Origin: Prevotella melaninogenica ATCC 25845
GTDB lineage: Bacteria; Bacteroidota; Bacteroidia; Bacteroidales; Bacteroidaceae
Assembly: GCF_000144405.1 (NCBI RefSeq)
Contig: NC_014370.1
Location: 62,001 to 126,000 of the forward strand
Reading direction: 5' to 3'
DNA length: 64,000 nt
Both the position numbers and the translations under genes were made by a program. The notes beneath the pieces were generated by a model, which was not told where the DNA came from, searched no databases, and was given only the letters and a program-made list of their open reading frames with translations. Positions within the stretch are counted from its first letter, which is position 1, and each line of letters starts with the position of its first letter. Positions 43,735 to 53,507 of the stretch are shown here, in pieces.

Positions 43735-45495
43735 TTACTGATTTGTGACCGTCAAACTTCCAGATGTATCAGGATTTGGTTTACAAGCCACATTGTTATG
43801 TGTCTCGTATTCAAGGATGAAGAAGTTCATCCATGGGCATACATAACCTTCCTTAGAATTGATTCGTGCAGATGGTTCATAATTGGTATTGTCCTTTCTG
43901 CGAATCTGAAGCGCAAGTCGTTTATAGTCGAAGTACGTGATTCCCTCGCCCCAGAACTCTATGCGTTTCTGTACCATCAGTTCTTTTATGAAGTCCTCCA
44001 TAGTGGTGACATTATTTGCCTGATAGGAGTTGTCGGTATAACGATAGGTGTTCATAAAGTCTTTCAGTGCCGTAACACCTGCTGCAACACCATCAAGGTG
44101 GGCTGTAGCTTCAATGTCGATAAATACCATTTCTTCCATGCGCATCAAAGGAAGACTGATGAATTGTCCCTCGTAAGTATCAGTGATATTACCCTTTGCA
44201 GGACGGAACTTGATGTTAGCATAGGCTGGTAGCTGCTTCCAAGTCTCCTCATCTAAGAGGGAAAGTCTCTCCTTCTTAGTGCCAATGGTGATAGAGTCAT
44301 ATTTCTCGTAACCCTCATGTGTACCTGCAGCGGTCGGATCAATCCATGAATAATGGCGCCAGTCACCTTCTGGCATCTTATCATAGAGCGCACTACCAAT
44401 CATACGAGTAGCACCGTATGCGCCAGCAAGTCCCCAAGTAGTTTCTGATGACATGGTGCTGGTGAAGGTATAGTAGATATAGCTGATTTGCTCACGTGTG
44501 GTATAGCCTAACTTCCACATCCATGCTTGGTTTTCCTTGTTAAAGCCGTCTTGTGTACTATGCCACTGTGCTTCGGTAACAGGACTATAACCACTGGCAG
44601 CCTTACGAGCATAGGTACGTGCCTTCTCATAGCACTCGCGAGCTGTGGTGATACCTAACTTATCATACTCAATGCTTGCAGAATCTTCTGCTGCTATGGC
44701 TGTGTTAAGGTCTGCACTACTCTGATCAAAACGACTTGCCATTTCCATCCAAAGGCGTGCCTTGAGTCCATAGACTACACTAAGGTTAGGCAAGTTCTTG
44801 TCGGGACGTGTATAATTAGCCAGATACTCCTCGGCATGGTTGAGGTCAGTAAGGATGAAGCGATACATCTTATAGAACGGAGCACGTGGATTGTGACGTT
44901 GCATTTCTTTCGTTGTCTTTTCGGTAACGATAGGAACTGTGAGCCCCCATATCCCATTTTTTGTCGCCTTATCATCCAAACTTGCAATGCCAGTCTTCTT
45001 GAATTCGAACTGACGAGCTATGTCAAGATAAGCCATTGCACGATAAGCCAGAGCTATACCTAAGTAGTTTTTAGAGGTTGGTGAGGCTGTGGCAGGATCT
45101 ACTACACTTGTTACATTGTTACAGGTAGCAATGAAATCGTAGTAAAAACGATAGGTGTAATAAGCCTTGAAACGGGTGTTGACACCGCTTTCCACTGTCG
45201 TCCAATAGCTATAGTTACTACTATAAACAGGGAAATCACTTCCTAAGACATCCCTATAGTGCATCTGACAAGGATAACCCCAGTCGTTGAGAGGGTCACC
45301 AGAACCCCAAGAGTCAAAGGTTATCATATAAGAAAGGATACCATTGATAAGTCCTTCTTGTGAAGAAGGCATCTTTCTTACTTGGTCAGAAGTTAATACT
45401 TCCGACGGTTCAATGCTATCGATACAAGAAGTAAAGCCAAAGGTAATAGCAACGATAGCCAACGTTATGATGTGATTTGATATTAAGCGTTTCAT
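43735..45495 (-). CDS. SusD/RagB family nutrient-binding outer-membrane lipoprotein
   Basis: The surface lipoprotein that acts as the lid of the SusC channel, capturing glycan or peptide ligands. It has 586 residues. The signal peptide ends at a lipobox cysteine (VAITFGFTSC, C24). TPR-like helices of the SusD fold appear in YLGIALAYRAMAYLDIARQF and VVYGLKARLWMEMASRF. The C-terminal RIEFWGEGITYFDYKRLALQI block is typical of the family. It is downstream of the SusC homologue by 29 bases, in one operon with its own terminator. No glycosidase, sulfatase or regulator is nearby, so the ligand cannot be deduced; peptides or simple oligosaccharides are possible. Confidence 0.95.
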   Translation of the reverse strand: MKRLISNHIITLAIVAITFGFTSCIDSIEPSEVLTSDQVRKMPSSQEGLINGILSYMITFDSWGSGDPLNDWGYPCQMHYRDVLGSDFPVYSSNYSYWTTVESGVNTRFKAYYTYRFYYDFIATCNNVTSVVDPATASPTSKNYLGIALAYRAMAYLDIARQFEFKKTGIASLDDKATKNGIWGLTVPIVTEKTTKEMQRHNPRAPFYKMYRFILTDLNHAEEYLANYTRPDKNLPNLSVVYGLKARLWMEMASRFDQSSADLNTAIAAEDSASIEYDKLGITTARECYEKARTYARKAASGYSPVTEAQWHSTQDGFNKENQAWMWKLGYTTREQISYIYYTFTSTMSSETTWGLAGAYGATRMIGSALYDKMPEGDWRHYSWIDPTAAGTHEGYEKYDSITIGTKKERLSLLDEETWKQLPAYANIKFRPAKGNITDTYEGQFISLPLMRMEEMVFIDIEATAHLDGVAAGVTALKDFMNTYRYTDNSYQANNVTTMEDFIKELMVQKRIEFWGEGITYFDYKRLALQIRRKDNTNYEPSARINSKEGYVCPWMNFFILEYETHNNVACKPNPDTSGSLTVTNQ

Positions 45496-45524
45496 AATGA
45501 CGTACTATTAATGTAAGAAGATGG

Positions 45525-48500
45525 TTAGAATGTTAGTTTAATACCACCAGAGATGGTTCTCGTTGGGCTATAGATGGATGTACTACTACCTCCTGAGAAG
45601 GAACCACGTGGGTCGAATCCCTTACGCTTACTCCAAAAGTATACGTTGTCAGCAGCCACATATATGCGTACATTCTCCAATCCAATCTTGCTTACCCATA
45701 GCTTAGGTAGGGTGTAGCCAAGGTTGATATTCTGTAAGCTTAGATAGCTACCGCTGATGAGGAAACGGTCGCATTGAGCACTGACACTTGGATCGTCATA
45801 TTGCCAACGAGGTATATTACTGGTCGGATTACTTGCTGACCAAGAGTTGAGAACGTCTTTATGGATAGTTGTTCCTCCTAAGGTACCACTCGGTGGACCC
45901 ATAAAACCTGCGTAACCACCGTCGTATGAAAGTCCTCCTAACGAATAAGCGAAGGAGATAGAGAAGTCGAAACCATACGCATTCAGCGTTGTTCCAAAGC
46001 CACCATAGAGGTCTGGGTGTGGACTTCCACATGAGTAATAACTCGCATTACCATAGACATCTGTCGTCTTAAGTGTTCCATCGGTATCCGTGTAGTACCA
46101 CATAGCCTTTCCTTCATTAGAAACACCAGCATAACGAGGCATATACCACTCGTAAATAGGGAGTCCCTCGGCATAGATTCGTTCGCCACTACTATAGCCA
46201 GGGTGCCCATCTACAACGAGATCAGCTTTGAGGACGTCAGCGAGTTTGATGATTTCATTCTTGTAAGTAGTTGCATTCACGTTGACATCCCATGAGATAT
46301 TTTTAGTCTTTAAGACAGTAGCAGCGAGGTCAACCTCCACACCTTTGTTCGTCATATCACCAATATTGTCATACGTTCCTTTGTAACCAGCAGAGTAAGG
46401 AGCAAAGACAAAGCAGAGCATATCAGTTGTTTTCTTATAGAAATACTCAATACTACCACGCAAACGGCTATTGAATAATTCAAAATCGAAGCCTGCATTG
46501 AAGTTGTTATTGGTCTCCCAAGTAATATTAGGGTTACCCTTTTCAGACAGAACTAATCCAACCTTATTGTTCGTGTTTACGATACTATACGTATCAAGAT
46601 AGTGGAAATCACCAATATTATCATTACCTTGCTGACCGAAAGAAGCCTTTAGTTTCAACATATTCAACCATTTGAAAGGCTTCATGAAAGGCTCTTTCGT
46701 AATAGTCCAAGCACCACCAAAGGAGTAGAAGTTACCCCAACGATGATTAGGATCAAAGCGACTGGAAGCGTCACGACGGAAAGAAAGACTTCCAAAGTAC
46801 TTCTGATCGTAGTCGTATTGCCCACGGAAGAAGAAGCCTTCAGACTCATATTCGCTATTACCAGACTCTCCTGTGTTATCCATCTTTATTGCTCCAGCAA
46901 GCGTTTGGTTGGTAAAGTAGGATGCCATACCAAGTTTTGTACCCCACAAGCTTTCGTAGTTGTAGCGATAGAACTCATGACCAAGGAGCAATTCCATGTG
47001 ATGATGACCAAAGTCATGATTGTAATTCACGAGTTGTTGGAAGTTATAAGAGAAGGTTTGATCACTTGTTCTGGTCACAACACCCGTTGGATAAGTCGTA
47101 TGACTGTATCCATAGAAAGGCTGTTTCGTCTCAGTTGCACGTGAGTTGTTGACGGTCACCGTACCATTAAGGGTAATCTTCAATCCCTCAAGAGGCATGA
47201 TATTCGCATAGCCATAGAGCGAATACATATTAACTTTCGAACTATTCGTATTCAACGCATTCTCTTGTAATGGGTTGATGTTAGGTAACGTAGGACGTCT
47301 TAGTCCAATAACAGCACCATTACCATAGTCATACATCTGTCCATTATCATCTGTCATGATGTTCCCTTGCTCATCACGAATGAAGGCAGGATAGATAGGT
47401 GCGACATTATTCAACTGATAGAAAAGACCATTATCATCCGATGGTATCACATGGTATTTAGCCCGAGAGAAGTTCATGTTCGTACCCACCTTCAACCATT
47501 TGCGTGCTTCATAGTCCGCTTTGGCACGAACGGTAATACGTTCAAAGTCCGAATGATATGCCACACCTTCATTGTTTAAGTAACCCAAAGAAAGGTAGTA
47601 TTGCATCTTATCGCTACCTCCAGTTAGGTTTATATCATACTCTTTGCGTAATCCGTTACGAAAGGCAAGTCTCTTCCAATCGTCAGGTAGGATAGTATAA
47701 CGTTTACCATTATGCTCAATAACACGTCCTAATGTGGCATGTGGATTCATATGACCATCTTCCCCAATGAGCTGTTCTCCGTTTGGAACAGTAAATATTG
47801 GATATCCCAATCCACCTGCTGCACCAGGTGCAACGAGTTGTTTGTTAGCCTCAATAGTAGCTTGAGCAGGAGTCAATCCGAGTCCTTTCAGTTGATAATT
47901 ATACAATGCATTATAGTAAACCTCATAGTATTTAACAGGATCATCGATAGTCTCATAGTAGCGTTTAATACGACTATTCGTACCCCATCTCATATCAACA
48001 GAAATATGTGCATTACCAACTTGTGCATGTTTTGTTGTCACCATGATAACGCCATTGGCTCCTCGTGCTCCATAGAGTGCAGTAGAAGACGCATCTTTCA
48101 ATACGGTTACAGAAGCCACATCGGCAGGGTTAAGGTTGTTCCAACCGCCATCGTAAGGCGCACCATCTACTATAATTAGAGGGCTTTGTCCTGCGCTAAT
48201 ACTACTAAAGCCACGTACACGGATAGAAGGGGTTGAACCAGGCTCTCCGCTGTTGTCTATAATCTGAACACCAGCAGCCTCACCTTTCAAACTACTCATT
48301 ACGTTATTGACCTGCTTATGTTCAATCTTTTTAGAGTCAACAATGGCAGCAGAGCCTGTAAAAGCCGAACGCTTTTGTTCACCGAAGGCAGTTACAACCA
48401 CCTCGTCCAACGCAGAGTTGTCGTTAATCATCGTAATCTTCATTGTCGGTTTGGCAGGACCAGTGAAGGTTTTCATACCGACATAAGATACTTCCAACTT

Positions 48501-48713
48501 AGCACCAGGCTTGATATTGGCAAGTGTAAACTTACCATCCATGTCTGTTGCTGTAATCAGTTTGCTGTCACCGACTACCTGAACCGTTGCACCGATAATC
48601 GTTTCACCTGTTTCGTCGACAACAACACCCGAAGCAGTGAATACTTGTTGGGCAAAGCTGACGATTGCCGACAGCATAAATAAGGTAGAAAATAAGAGTC
48701 TTTTCGTATTCAT
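45525..48713 (-). CDS. SusC/RagA family TonB-linked outer-membrane receptor
   Basis: A 1062-residue TonB-dependent channel that imports ligands captured by the partner SusD. The signal peptide (LLFSTLFMLSAIVSFAQ) follows the start MNTKRLLF. A carboxypeptidase-regulatory-like domain (TASGVVVDETGETIIGATVQ to LEVSYVGMKTF) and a plug domain (DEVVVTAFGEQKRSAFTGS, then SIRVRGFSSISAGQSPLIIV and ALYGARGANGVIMV) precede the 22-strand barrel ending RTISGGIKLTF. The first in-frame ATG (48773) overlaps the promoter -7 element, so the start is set at 48713. It is upstream of the SusD gene in the same operon. Confidence 0.96.
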   Translation of the reverse strand: MNTKRLLFSTLFMLSAIVSFAQQVFTASGVVVDETGETIIGATVQVVGDSKLITATDMDGKFTLANIKPGAKLEVSYVGMKTFTGPAKPTMKITMINDNSALDEVVVTAFGEQKRSAFTGSAAIVDSKKIEHKQVNNVMSSLKGEAAGVQIIDNSGEPGSTPSIRVRGFSSISAGQSPLIIVDGAPYDGGWNNLNPADVASVTVLKDASSTALYGARGANGVIMVTTKHAQVGNAHISVDMRWGTNSRIKRYYETIDDPVKYYEVYYNALYNYQLKGLGLTPAQATIEANKQLVAPGAAGGLGYPIFTVPNGEQLIGEDGHMNPHATLGRVIEHNGKRYTILPDDWKRLAFRNGLRKEYDINLTGGSDKMQYYLSLGYLNNEGVAYHSDFERITVRAKADYEARKWLKVGTNMNFSRAKYHVIPSDDNGLFYQLNNVAPIYPAFIRDEQGNIMTDDNGQMYDYGNGAVIGLRRPTLPNINPLQENALNTNSSKVNMYSLYGYANIMPLEGLKITLNGTVTVNNSRATETKQPFYGYSHTTYPTGVVTRTSDQTFSYNFQQLVNYNHDFGHHHMELLLGHEFYRYNYESLWGTKLGMASYFTNQTLAGAIKMDNTGESGNSEYESEGFFFRGQYDYDQKYFGSLSFRRDASSRFDPNHRWGNFYSFGGAWTITKEPFMKPFKWLNMLKLKASFGQQGNDNIGDFHYLDTYSIVNTNNKVGLVLSEKGNPNITWETNNNFNAGFDFELFNSRLRGSIEYFYKKTTDMLCFVFAPYSAGYKGTYDNIGDMTNKGVEVDLAATVLKTKNISWDVNVNATTYKNEIIKLADVLKADLVVDGHPGYSSGERIYAEGLPIYEWYMPRYAGVSNEGKAMWYYTDTDGTLKTTDVYGNASYYSCGSPHPDLYGGFGTTLNAYGFDFSISFAYSLGGLSYDGGYAGFMGPPSGTLGGTTIHKDVLNSWSASNPTSNIPRWQYDDPSVSAQCDRFLISGSYLSLQNINLGYTLPKLWVSKIGLENVRIYVAADNVYFWSKRKGFDPRGSFSGGSSTSIYSPTRTISGGIKLTF

Positions 48714-48770
48714 AAGGCAGGTCTTTATGTTATTTTCAAGTAAGGTTGTATGTAATAGATAATTATGTCG

Positions 48771-48801
48771 CAAATATAACTAAAAGTTTCAAACAATCAA
48801 A
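48771..48801 (-). promoter_or_regulatory. Promoter of the susCD operon
   Basis: Complement TATATTTG (48771-48778) and complement TTTG (48798-48801) are 19 bases apart. Transcription begins just downstream, giving a leader of about 55 bases and excluding the upstream ATG. Confidence 0.75.
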
Positions 48802-48989
48802 TAAAATCATGGAAATAATTGAAAAAAATAACATTTGGTGTTCTTTAGGTTTGTAAGTGTTATTCTTACAAGGAAACTATTAGACGTGGATGTCATCTTT
48901 TTACAAGGTTAATAAGAGATTGTTTCCATTGAAATGTATTTTATTCTTTAGTCTTATTGTTCGATAATAAAGCAAAATATGTTGAGACT

Positions 48990-49010
48990 CTAATAATCGA
49001 TTTGGGTTAA
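48990..49010 (-). repeat. TTAACCC...CATTAG-type end motif (single copy)
   Basis: On the minus strand TTTAACCCAAATCGATTATTAG resembles the terminal repeats of the element at 14813-15015 and the single motif at 26360-26380. Only one end is visible here, between divergent genes. The rest of the 358-base gap 48714-49071 holds only promoters. Confidence 0.4.
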
Positions 49011-49037
49011 ATTAAAGGTTATATGAGAAAATAACAT

Positions 49038-49045
49038 TACCTTTG
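49038..49045 (+). promoter_or_regulatory. -7 promoter element of the phosphodiesterase gene
   Basis: TACCTTTG matches TAnnTTTG, 27 bases before the ATG at 49072. The -33 position is not convincing. Confidence 0.5.
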
Positions 49046-49071
49046 CCATAGAAACAAACAATCAAGGTGAT

Positions 49072-49611
49072 ATGAAATATCTATTGGTATCAGATATCCA
49101 CGGATGTCTGCCAGCACTGGAGAAGGTGCTACAATTCTTTGATCGTGAGCATTGTGACATGCTTTGCATACTTGGAGACATACTTAATTATGGTCCACGC
49201 AACTCTATCCCAGAGGGAATAGATGCTAAGGGGATAGTGGAAGCACTAAATAAACGTGCAAATAACATCGTAGCAGTACGTGGAAACTGTGATGCAGAAG
49301 TTGATCAAATGCTACTTGATTTCCCTATGATGTCCGACTATTTGATGTTAGTTGATGAGGGACGAAAGATTTTCCTAACACATGGACATATCTATAACAA
49401 ATCCACAATGCCAAAAGGTCATTTCGATGCGATTGTCTATGGGCATACACATCTTTGGGAACTCACCCAGCAGGAGGGTACGCTTGTTTGCAATCTCGGC
49501 TCTATCACTTTCCCAAAAGGTGGAAATGTTGCTACCTTCATGACCTATGAGCATGGTGTCTTCACAGCTTACACGCTTGACGGAACACCACTAAAGCAGG
49601 AAAGAATTTAG
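49072..49611 (+). CDS. yfcE: Metallophosphoesterase, YfcE-type phosphodiesterase
   Basis: A 179-residue calcineurin-like phosphodiesterase, known in E. coli (YfcE) to act on small phosphodiesters. The five metal motifs are complete: DIHG (8-11), LGDILNYGP (34-42), RGNCDAEVD (70-78), LTHGHIY (about 102-108) and YGHTHLW (about 123-129). These ligate two metals. It is the only rightward gene between the susCD operon and the acyltransferase gene. The name follows the family; the physiological substrate is unknown. Confidence 0.92.
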   Translation: MKYLLVSDIHGCLPALEKVLQFFDREHCDMLCILGDILNYGPRNSIPEGIDAKGIVEALNKRANNIVAVRGNCDAEVDQMLLDFPMMSDYLMLVDEGRKIFLTHGHIYNKSTMPKGHFDAIVYGHTHLWELTQQEGTLVCNLGSITFPKGGNVATFMTYEHGVFTAYTLDGTPLKQERI

Positions 49612-49614
49612 GGA

Positions 49615-49685
49615 GAAGTTATTAGCCTAATTAGCCTTATTGGGCTAATTAGGCTAATAGGGCTAATAAGCCTAATAAACAATAA
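49615..49685. repeat. Short TTATTAGCC-type tandem repeat, locus 2 of 3
   Basis: ATTAGCCTAATTAGCCTTAT, GGGCTAATTAGGCTAATAGG and GCTAATAAGCCTAATAAAC form a run of imperfect inverted and direct repeats. It begins right after the phosphodiesterase stop and ends near the acyltransferase stop. It may act as a terminator for convergent genes. Confidence 0.55.
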
Positions 49686-49701
49686 CCACCTAATCCCCTC
49701 C

Positions 49702-50727
49702 TTATATCAGCCCTTTCTTTCCAAAGAATAGCTTTGAGATGCCCGTGACATCCATCAACCATGTTATGCCAAACGAGCCTGCAACGGCAAATACCATACT
49801 GACCACAAGGAAGAACATTCCCGTCGGCTCCACACGAAGCAGCAACGGCTGATAGAATTTGGCAAGAATTGTGAAGATAGGAGAGAAGAGTAAGAGGGGT
49901 AAAGTGTTACGCCCGATAAAGAGAAAGAGGTCGCGCAGAGGTTGTGGAATCCCTAACTGATAAACCCACAACAGCGAACCGATAACTAAAAACACCAAAC
50001 ATGCACCTGCAAAAGAAGCCTTATCGTAATGGGTTGGGTCGATACACCATACTACTAAAAGTCCTATTGTCCACCAACGTGCAGGGAAAGCCAGACGAAA
50101 ATTGCCCACTGCTTGACGTATGATAGCACCTACAAGGAAGTAGGCTGCATTGGCTATTGAGAGTAGTCCGCAGCCGTGTGAGAGCAACCAAATGAATAGG
50201 GCAAGAAGGATAAACCTACCTAACAGCACCTGATTCTCCAAACTCAGCATTTTGAGAGGCAGCAGTGGTTTCTCTTGTTTCAATACTGATGAAAAACGCC
50301 CTTTAGGTTTTCTGAATGCGATATAATAGAAGATACCGCAAATCATCAAGGTATGTAAGTACCAATAAGGTCCCATCGGATGAAGGAAGATATGGTCAAT
50401 CAGTACTCCTGCGGTTAGATAATCAATGTGTTCACGGATAGGGAGTAGCGAAGCCATTAGGGTATAGCCGATTTCCATCACTGTGTAAGGGATGAAAATC
50501 CAAAGCATAGTTTTTCCCAAAGCAGCCCACGACTTATTCACATTAAACAGATAACCCGACACTAACAGGAAGCCCGGCATGTGGAAAGTATAGACCAACT
50601 TTTTAGCAACAGGGTAGGTGTCGCCGATATAGGTAAGGTGGAAGGCAATCATCAACGTGATGAAGACGAACTTGAGAAAGTCCAGTTCTTCCATTCTTGC
50701 CTTCGGTTTATGCATTTGAATAATCAT
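49702..50727 (-). CDS. Acyltransferase 3 family membrane protein
   Basis: A 341-residue integral membrane protein with about ten hydrophobic segments. It belongs to the acyltransferase 3 family, which O-acylates cell-surface glycans or lipids. The N-terminal motif MEELDFLKFVFITLMIAFHL contains the family pattern (R/E)xxDxLKxxxIxxMVxxH, with His near residue 30. MGPYWYLHTLMICGIFYYI follows in the middle. The acyl acceptor is unknown. It is monocistronic, and between it and ruvB lies repeat copy C. Confidence 0.85.
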   Translation of the reverse strand: MIIQMHKPKARMEELDFLKFVFITLMIAFHLTYIGDTYPVAKKLVYTFHMPGFLLVSGYLFNVNKSWAALGKTMLWIFIPYTVMEIGYTLMASLLPIREHIDYLTAGVLIDHIFLHPMGPYWYLHTLMICGIFYYIAFRKPKGRFSSVLKQEKPLLPLKMLSLENQVLLGRFILLALFIWLLSHGCGLLSIANAAYFLVGAIIRQAVGNFRLAFPARWWTIGLLVVWCIDPTHYDKASFAGACLVFLVIGSLLWVYQLGIPQPLRDLFLFIGRNTLPLLLFSPIFTILAKFYQPLLLRVEPTGMFFLVVSMVFAVAGSFGITWLMDVTGISKLFFGKKGLI

Positions 50728-50870
50728 GGCGACAAAGTTAGGAAATTAGTAGGACACTTCAAAAAGATGTAGTTGTAAAAGAATAATTAGCCTCTTAAAA
50801 ATCGCGGTTTGATATGTGTTAGCAATTTATAATCCTCTTTTGACACAGAAAACCTTTTCTTTTTAAAACC

Positions 50871-51139
50871 TTGAAAATCCATAGATAAGGTTTTGAAAAA
50901 TCATTACATAAAATCGGGTAAAACATCAATAAACAAGGATAAAAACACGTGTAAAATGTGAGTTTGTAATCATCGGTAAATCAGTTAGTTATAAAGTAGT
51001 AAAGTAAAAGGTGCTTAATTGGACTCCAAAAGGGCGTTAGTAAGGGTCTTAAAGGGCGTCTTTTGCAAGTCAATTAGGCGTCTTTAAGAAGCCAAAAGAG
51101 CATGTATTGTTTTTGAACTGCACGAAAATAGTTTACAAA
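50871..51139 (+). repeat. Dispersed ~260-bp intergenic element, copy C
   Basis: Full-length copy in the 489-base gap between the acyltransferase gene (minus) and ruvB (minus). Core: AAAAGGTGCTTAATTGGACTC, CAAAAGGGCGTTAGTAAGGG, AAAGGGCGTCTTTTGCAAGT. It differs from the others at CAC to CGTC in the GCACC half of the stem. Its orientation is opposite to the flanking genes. The rest of the gap holds the ruvB terminator only. Confidence 0.85.
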
Positions 51140-51161
51140 CATCAGTGCATAAAGGAACGAA

Positions 51162-51211
51162 TAAAAGAAAAACTCCATTGCATTGTTCGTTGTGAACGTT
51201 TGCAATGGAGT
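51162..51211 (-). terminator. Intrinsic terminator of ruvB
   Basis: ACTCCATTGCA pairs with TGCAATGGAGT. On the minus strand it is followed by TTTTTCTTTT (complement of 51162-51171). Confidence 0.8.
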
Positions 51212-51216
51212 ATCTT

Positions 51217-52251
51217 TTAATCGAATAATCCCGGTTGTAGAGGATTGTCTTGATATGCATTTCGTCCGAGATGGTCGTAGGCAAGCTGTGTTGCCACACG
51301 TCCACGAGGGGTTCGTTTGATAAAACCTTCCATGATGAGGAATGGTTCGTAAACCTCTTCTACCGTACCAGAATCCTCACCGATAGCGGTGGCAATGGTT
51401 GAGACACCTACTGGACCGCCACGGAACTTATCGATAATGGTGAGTAGAATTTTGTTATCTATCTCGTCCAAACCATATTTGTCAATGTTCAACGACTGTA
51501 GTGACATCGTAGCGATTTCGGGTGTGATAGTACCATTACCCTTCACCTGTGCGAAGTCTCGTACACGGCGGAGTAGGGCGTTACAGATACGTGGTGTACC
51601 GCGTGAGCGACGCGCAATTTCATCCGCAGCTTCGTCCACGATAGGCACTTTTAATAGGGCAGCCGAACGCTTGATAATGCGCTTCAAAGTCTCTGGGTCA
51701 TAATACTCCAAATGGAGATTAATACCAAAGCGAGCACGGAGAGGAGCTGTGAGCAGTCCGCTTCGTGTCGTTGCACCAACGAGTGTGAATGGGTTGAGGT
51801 CAATCTGGATAGAACGTGCAGACGGTCCCTTATCAATCATAATGTCAATACGGTAGTCCTCCATCGCAGAGTAAAGATACTCCTCTACGACAGGAGAAAG
51901 GCGGTGTATCTCGTCAATAAACAAGACGTCGTTAGGCTCTAAAGAGGTGAGGATGCCCGCAAGGTCGCCCGGCTTGTCGAGTACCGGACCTGAGGTAATC
52001 TTGAAACCAACGCCCAATTCGTTAGCGATAATATTGCTCAACGTTGTCTTACCCAATCCCGGAGGACCGTGCAAAAGGGTGTGGTCGAGCGGTTCGCCAC
52101 GGAACTTAGCGGCTTCAACAAAGACGCTGAGGTTTTCGACCACCTTCGACTGTCCGCTGAAATCATTAAATTTCAGAGGGCGTAGAGCGTTTTCGAAATC
52201 CTTCTCAACCGAGTTCAGCCTTTCTTCATGTATGTCAAAATCTTCTGGCAT
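51217..52251 (-). CDS. ruvB: Holliday junction branch migration ATPase RuvB
   Basis: The AAA+ motor that drives branch migration of Holliday junctions with RuvA. It has 344 residues from the ATG at 52251 ([12 protein letters not shown]). Walker A is [14 protein letters not shown], Walker B is [11 protein letters not shown], and sensor 1 is [13 protein letters not shown]. The C-terminal winged-helix ends [21 protein letters not shown] 18 bases upstream (52269) is in frame but no better than the ATG, which matches the usual RuvB N terminus. RuvA and RuvC are not in the window. The last 40 bases before the stop are followed by a terminator. Confidence 0.97.
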   Translation of the reverse strand: MPEDFDIHEERLNSVEKDFENALRPLKFNDFSGQSKVVENLSVFVEAAKFRGEPLDHTLLHGPPGLGKTTLSNIIANELGVGFKITSGPVLDKPGDLAGILTSLEPNDVLFIDEIHRLSPVVEEYLYSAMEDYRIDIMIDKGPSARSIQIDLNPFTLVGATTRSGLLTAPLRARFGINLHLEYYDPETLKRIIKRSAALLKVPIVDEAADEIARRSRGTPRICNALLRRVRDFAQVKGNGTITPEIATMSLQSLNIDKYGLDEIDNKILLTIIDKFRGGPVGVSTIATAIGEDSGTVEEVYEPFLIMEGFIKRTPRGRVATQLAYDHLGRNAYQDNPLQPGLFD

Positions 52252-52423
52252 ATTGCTAATTTTCTGCAAAAAGATGCAAGTGGAAGAGTGTGTAGATAAT
52301 GTCTTTGCACATGGTTAATATATCCGTCAAATGCATTCTTTTATGGATATATGTGTTGTGCTTCCCTATGAATTGCCGTCTACGACTCTTCTTCTACACG
52401 CTCAAGGTATATATTATTTTCTG

Positions 52424-52431
52424 CAAAGGTA
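52424..52431 (-). promoter_or_regulatory. -7 promoter element, probably for ruvB
   Basis: Complement TACCTTTG, about 170 bases upstream of ruvB. No well-placed -33 box. Confidence 0.4.
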
Positions 52432-52454
52432 CTCTATTTTTTCTGTGCAAGTGC

Positions 52455-52482
52455 TTTGTTTCGGAAAATTTATCTAAATTTG
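52455..52482 (+). promoter_or_regulatory. Promoter of the YitT-like gene
   Basis: TTTG (52455-52458) and TAAATTTG (52475-52482) with a 16-base gap, shorter than usual. The leader is about 25 bases. Confidence 0.5.
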
Positions 52483-52512
52483 TAGCGTCATTTCACTCAT
52501 ATCCTTAAACGT

Positions 52513-53448
52513 ATGATTAACAAGATTAATAAGAAGGTCCTTTATCGGGAAATCTTAGACTATGTAATGATAGCCGTAGGTATGCTGTCCTATGCTATCG
52601 GCTGGATGGTTTTTCTACTACCTAATCACATCGGTAATGGTGGCGTAGCTGGTCTTGCTTCTATTTTGAATTGGGGTCAAGGAATCCCTGTTGCTAACAC
52701 TTATTTTATCCTAAACGCAATTCTATTAGCCATTGCACTGAAGGTTTTAGGCTTAAAGTTCTGTATCCGTACTATCTATGGCGTTGTGATGCTGACAGTT
52801 ATCACAAAGGTTATGGGTACTGTATTTCCTCATCCGGGACTCTTACATGGGCAACCTTTTATGGCAGCAATCATCGGTGCATCGTTTTGTGGTGTTGGTT
52901 TAGCTTTTGGACTCTCCTATAATGGTAGCTCTGGTGGCTCGGATATCGTCGCAGCGATAGTCAATAAATATCGTGATATTTCTCTTGGGCGTGTTATCTT
53001 ATTAGTGGATATGACCATCGTAACGGGAAGTTACCTTGTTCTACGTAGTTGGGAGCAGGTTATCTATGGTTATGTAAACTTGATTATCACCTCTTTTGTA
53101 CTCGACCAAGTTATCAACTCCAGTCGTCGTTCGGTGCAGTTCCTTATCATTTCGGAGCGTTATAAAGAGATTTGTGATATGATATCGCAAGACCAACCCC
53201 ATCGTACCAGTACGATAATCGATGCAAAGGGCTATTATACGGGTAGCGATATAAAGATTGTTATTGTAGTAACTCGCCAACGTGAAGCGTCATATGTCTA
53301 TCGTATGATTGATGATATCGACCCAGATGCCTTCGTAACACAGAGTCAGGTAATGGGTGTCTTTGGTAAGGGATTTGATAAGTTTAAGGTGAAGAAGAAG
53401 TCACCTAATAAGAATAAGCCGAAGGCTACTAATCTGCCTAAGCAATAA
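52513..53448 (+). CDS. YitT family membrane protein (DUF161 plus DUF2179)
   Basis: A 311-residue integral membrane protein with about five or six hydrophobic helices (first MIAVGMLSYAIGWMVFLLP). The transporter-like motif SYNGSSGGSDIVAAIVNKYRD is typical of the DUF161/YitT fold. A cytosolic DUF2179 domain occupies about residues 225-280 (IIDAKGYYTGSDIKIVIVV). The lysine-rich tail (KKKSPNKNKPK) is disordered. The transported substrate is unknown. It has its own promoter and a terminator right after the stop. Confidence 0.88.
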   Translation: MINKINKKVLYREILDYVMIAVGMLSYAIGWMVFLLPNHIGNGGVAGLASILNWGQGIPVANTYFILNAILLAIALKVLGLKFCIRTIYGVVMLTVITKVMGTVFPHPGLLHGQPFMAAIIGASFCGVGLAFGLSYNGSSGGSDIVAAIVNKYRDISLGRVILLVDMTIVTGSYLVLRSWEQVIYGYVNLIITSFVLDQVINSSRRSVQFLIISERYKEICDMISQDQPHRTSTIIDAKGYYTGSDIKIVIVVTRQREASYVYRMIDDIDPDAFVTQSQVMGVFGKGFDKFKVKKKSPNKNKPKATNLPKQ

Positions 53449-53454
53449 AGATAA

Positions 53455-53494
53455 CAAAGCCGGCTGACACGTGGTTGCGTGTTAGCCGGCTTTG
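53455..53494. terminator. Intrinsic terminator after the YitT-like gene
   Basis: CAAAGCCGGCTGACACG and CGTGTTAGCCGGCTTTG form a 17-bp stem with one mismatch and a 6-base loop (TGGTTG), followed by CTTTGTGGG. It is the strongest hairpin in the window and sits 7 bases after the stop codon. Confidence 0.85.
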
Positions 53495-53507
53495 CTTTGT
53501 GGGTATT

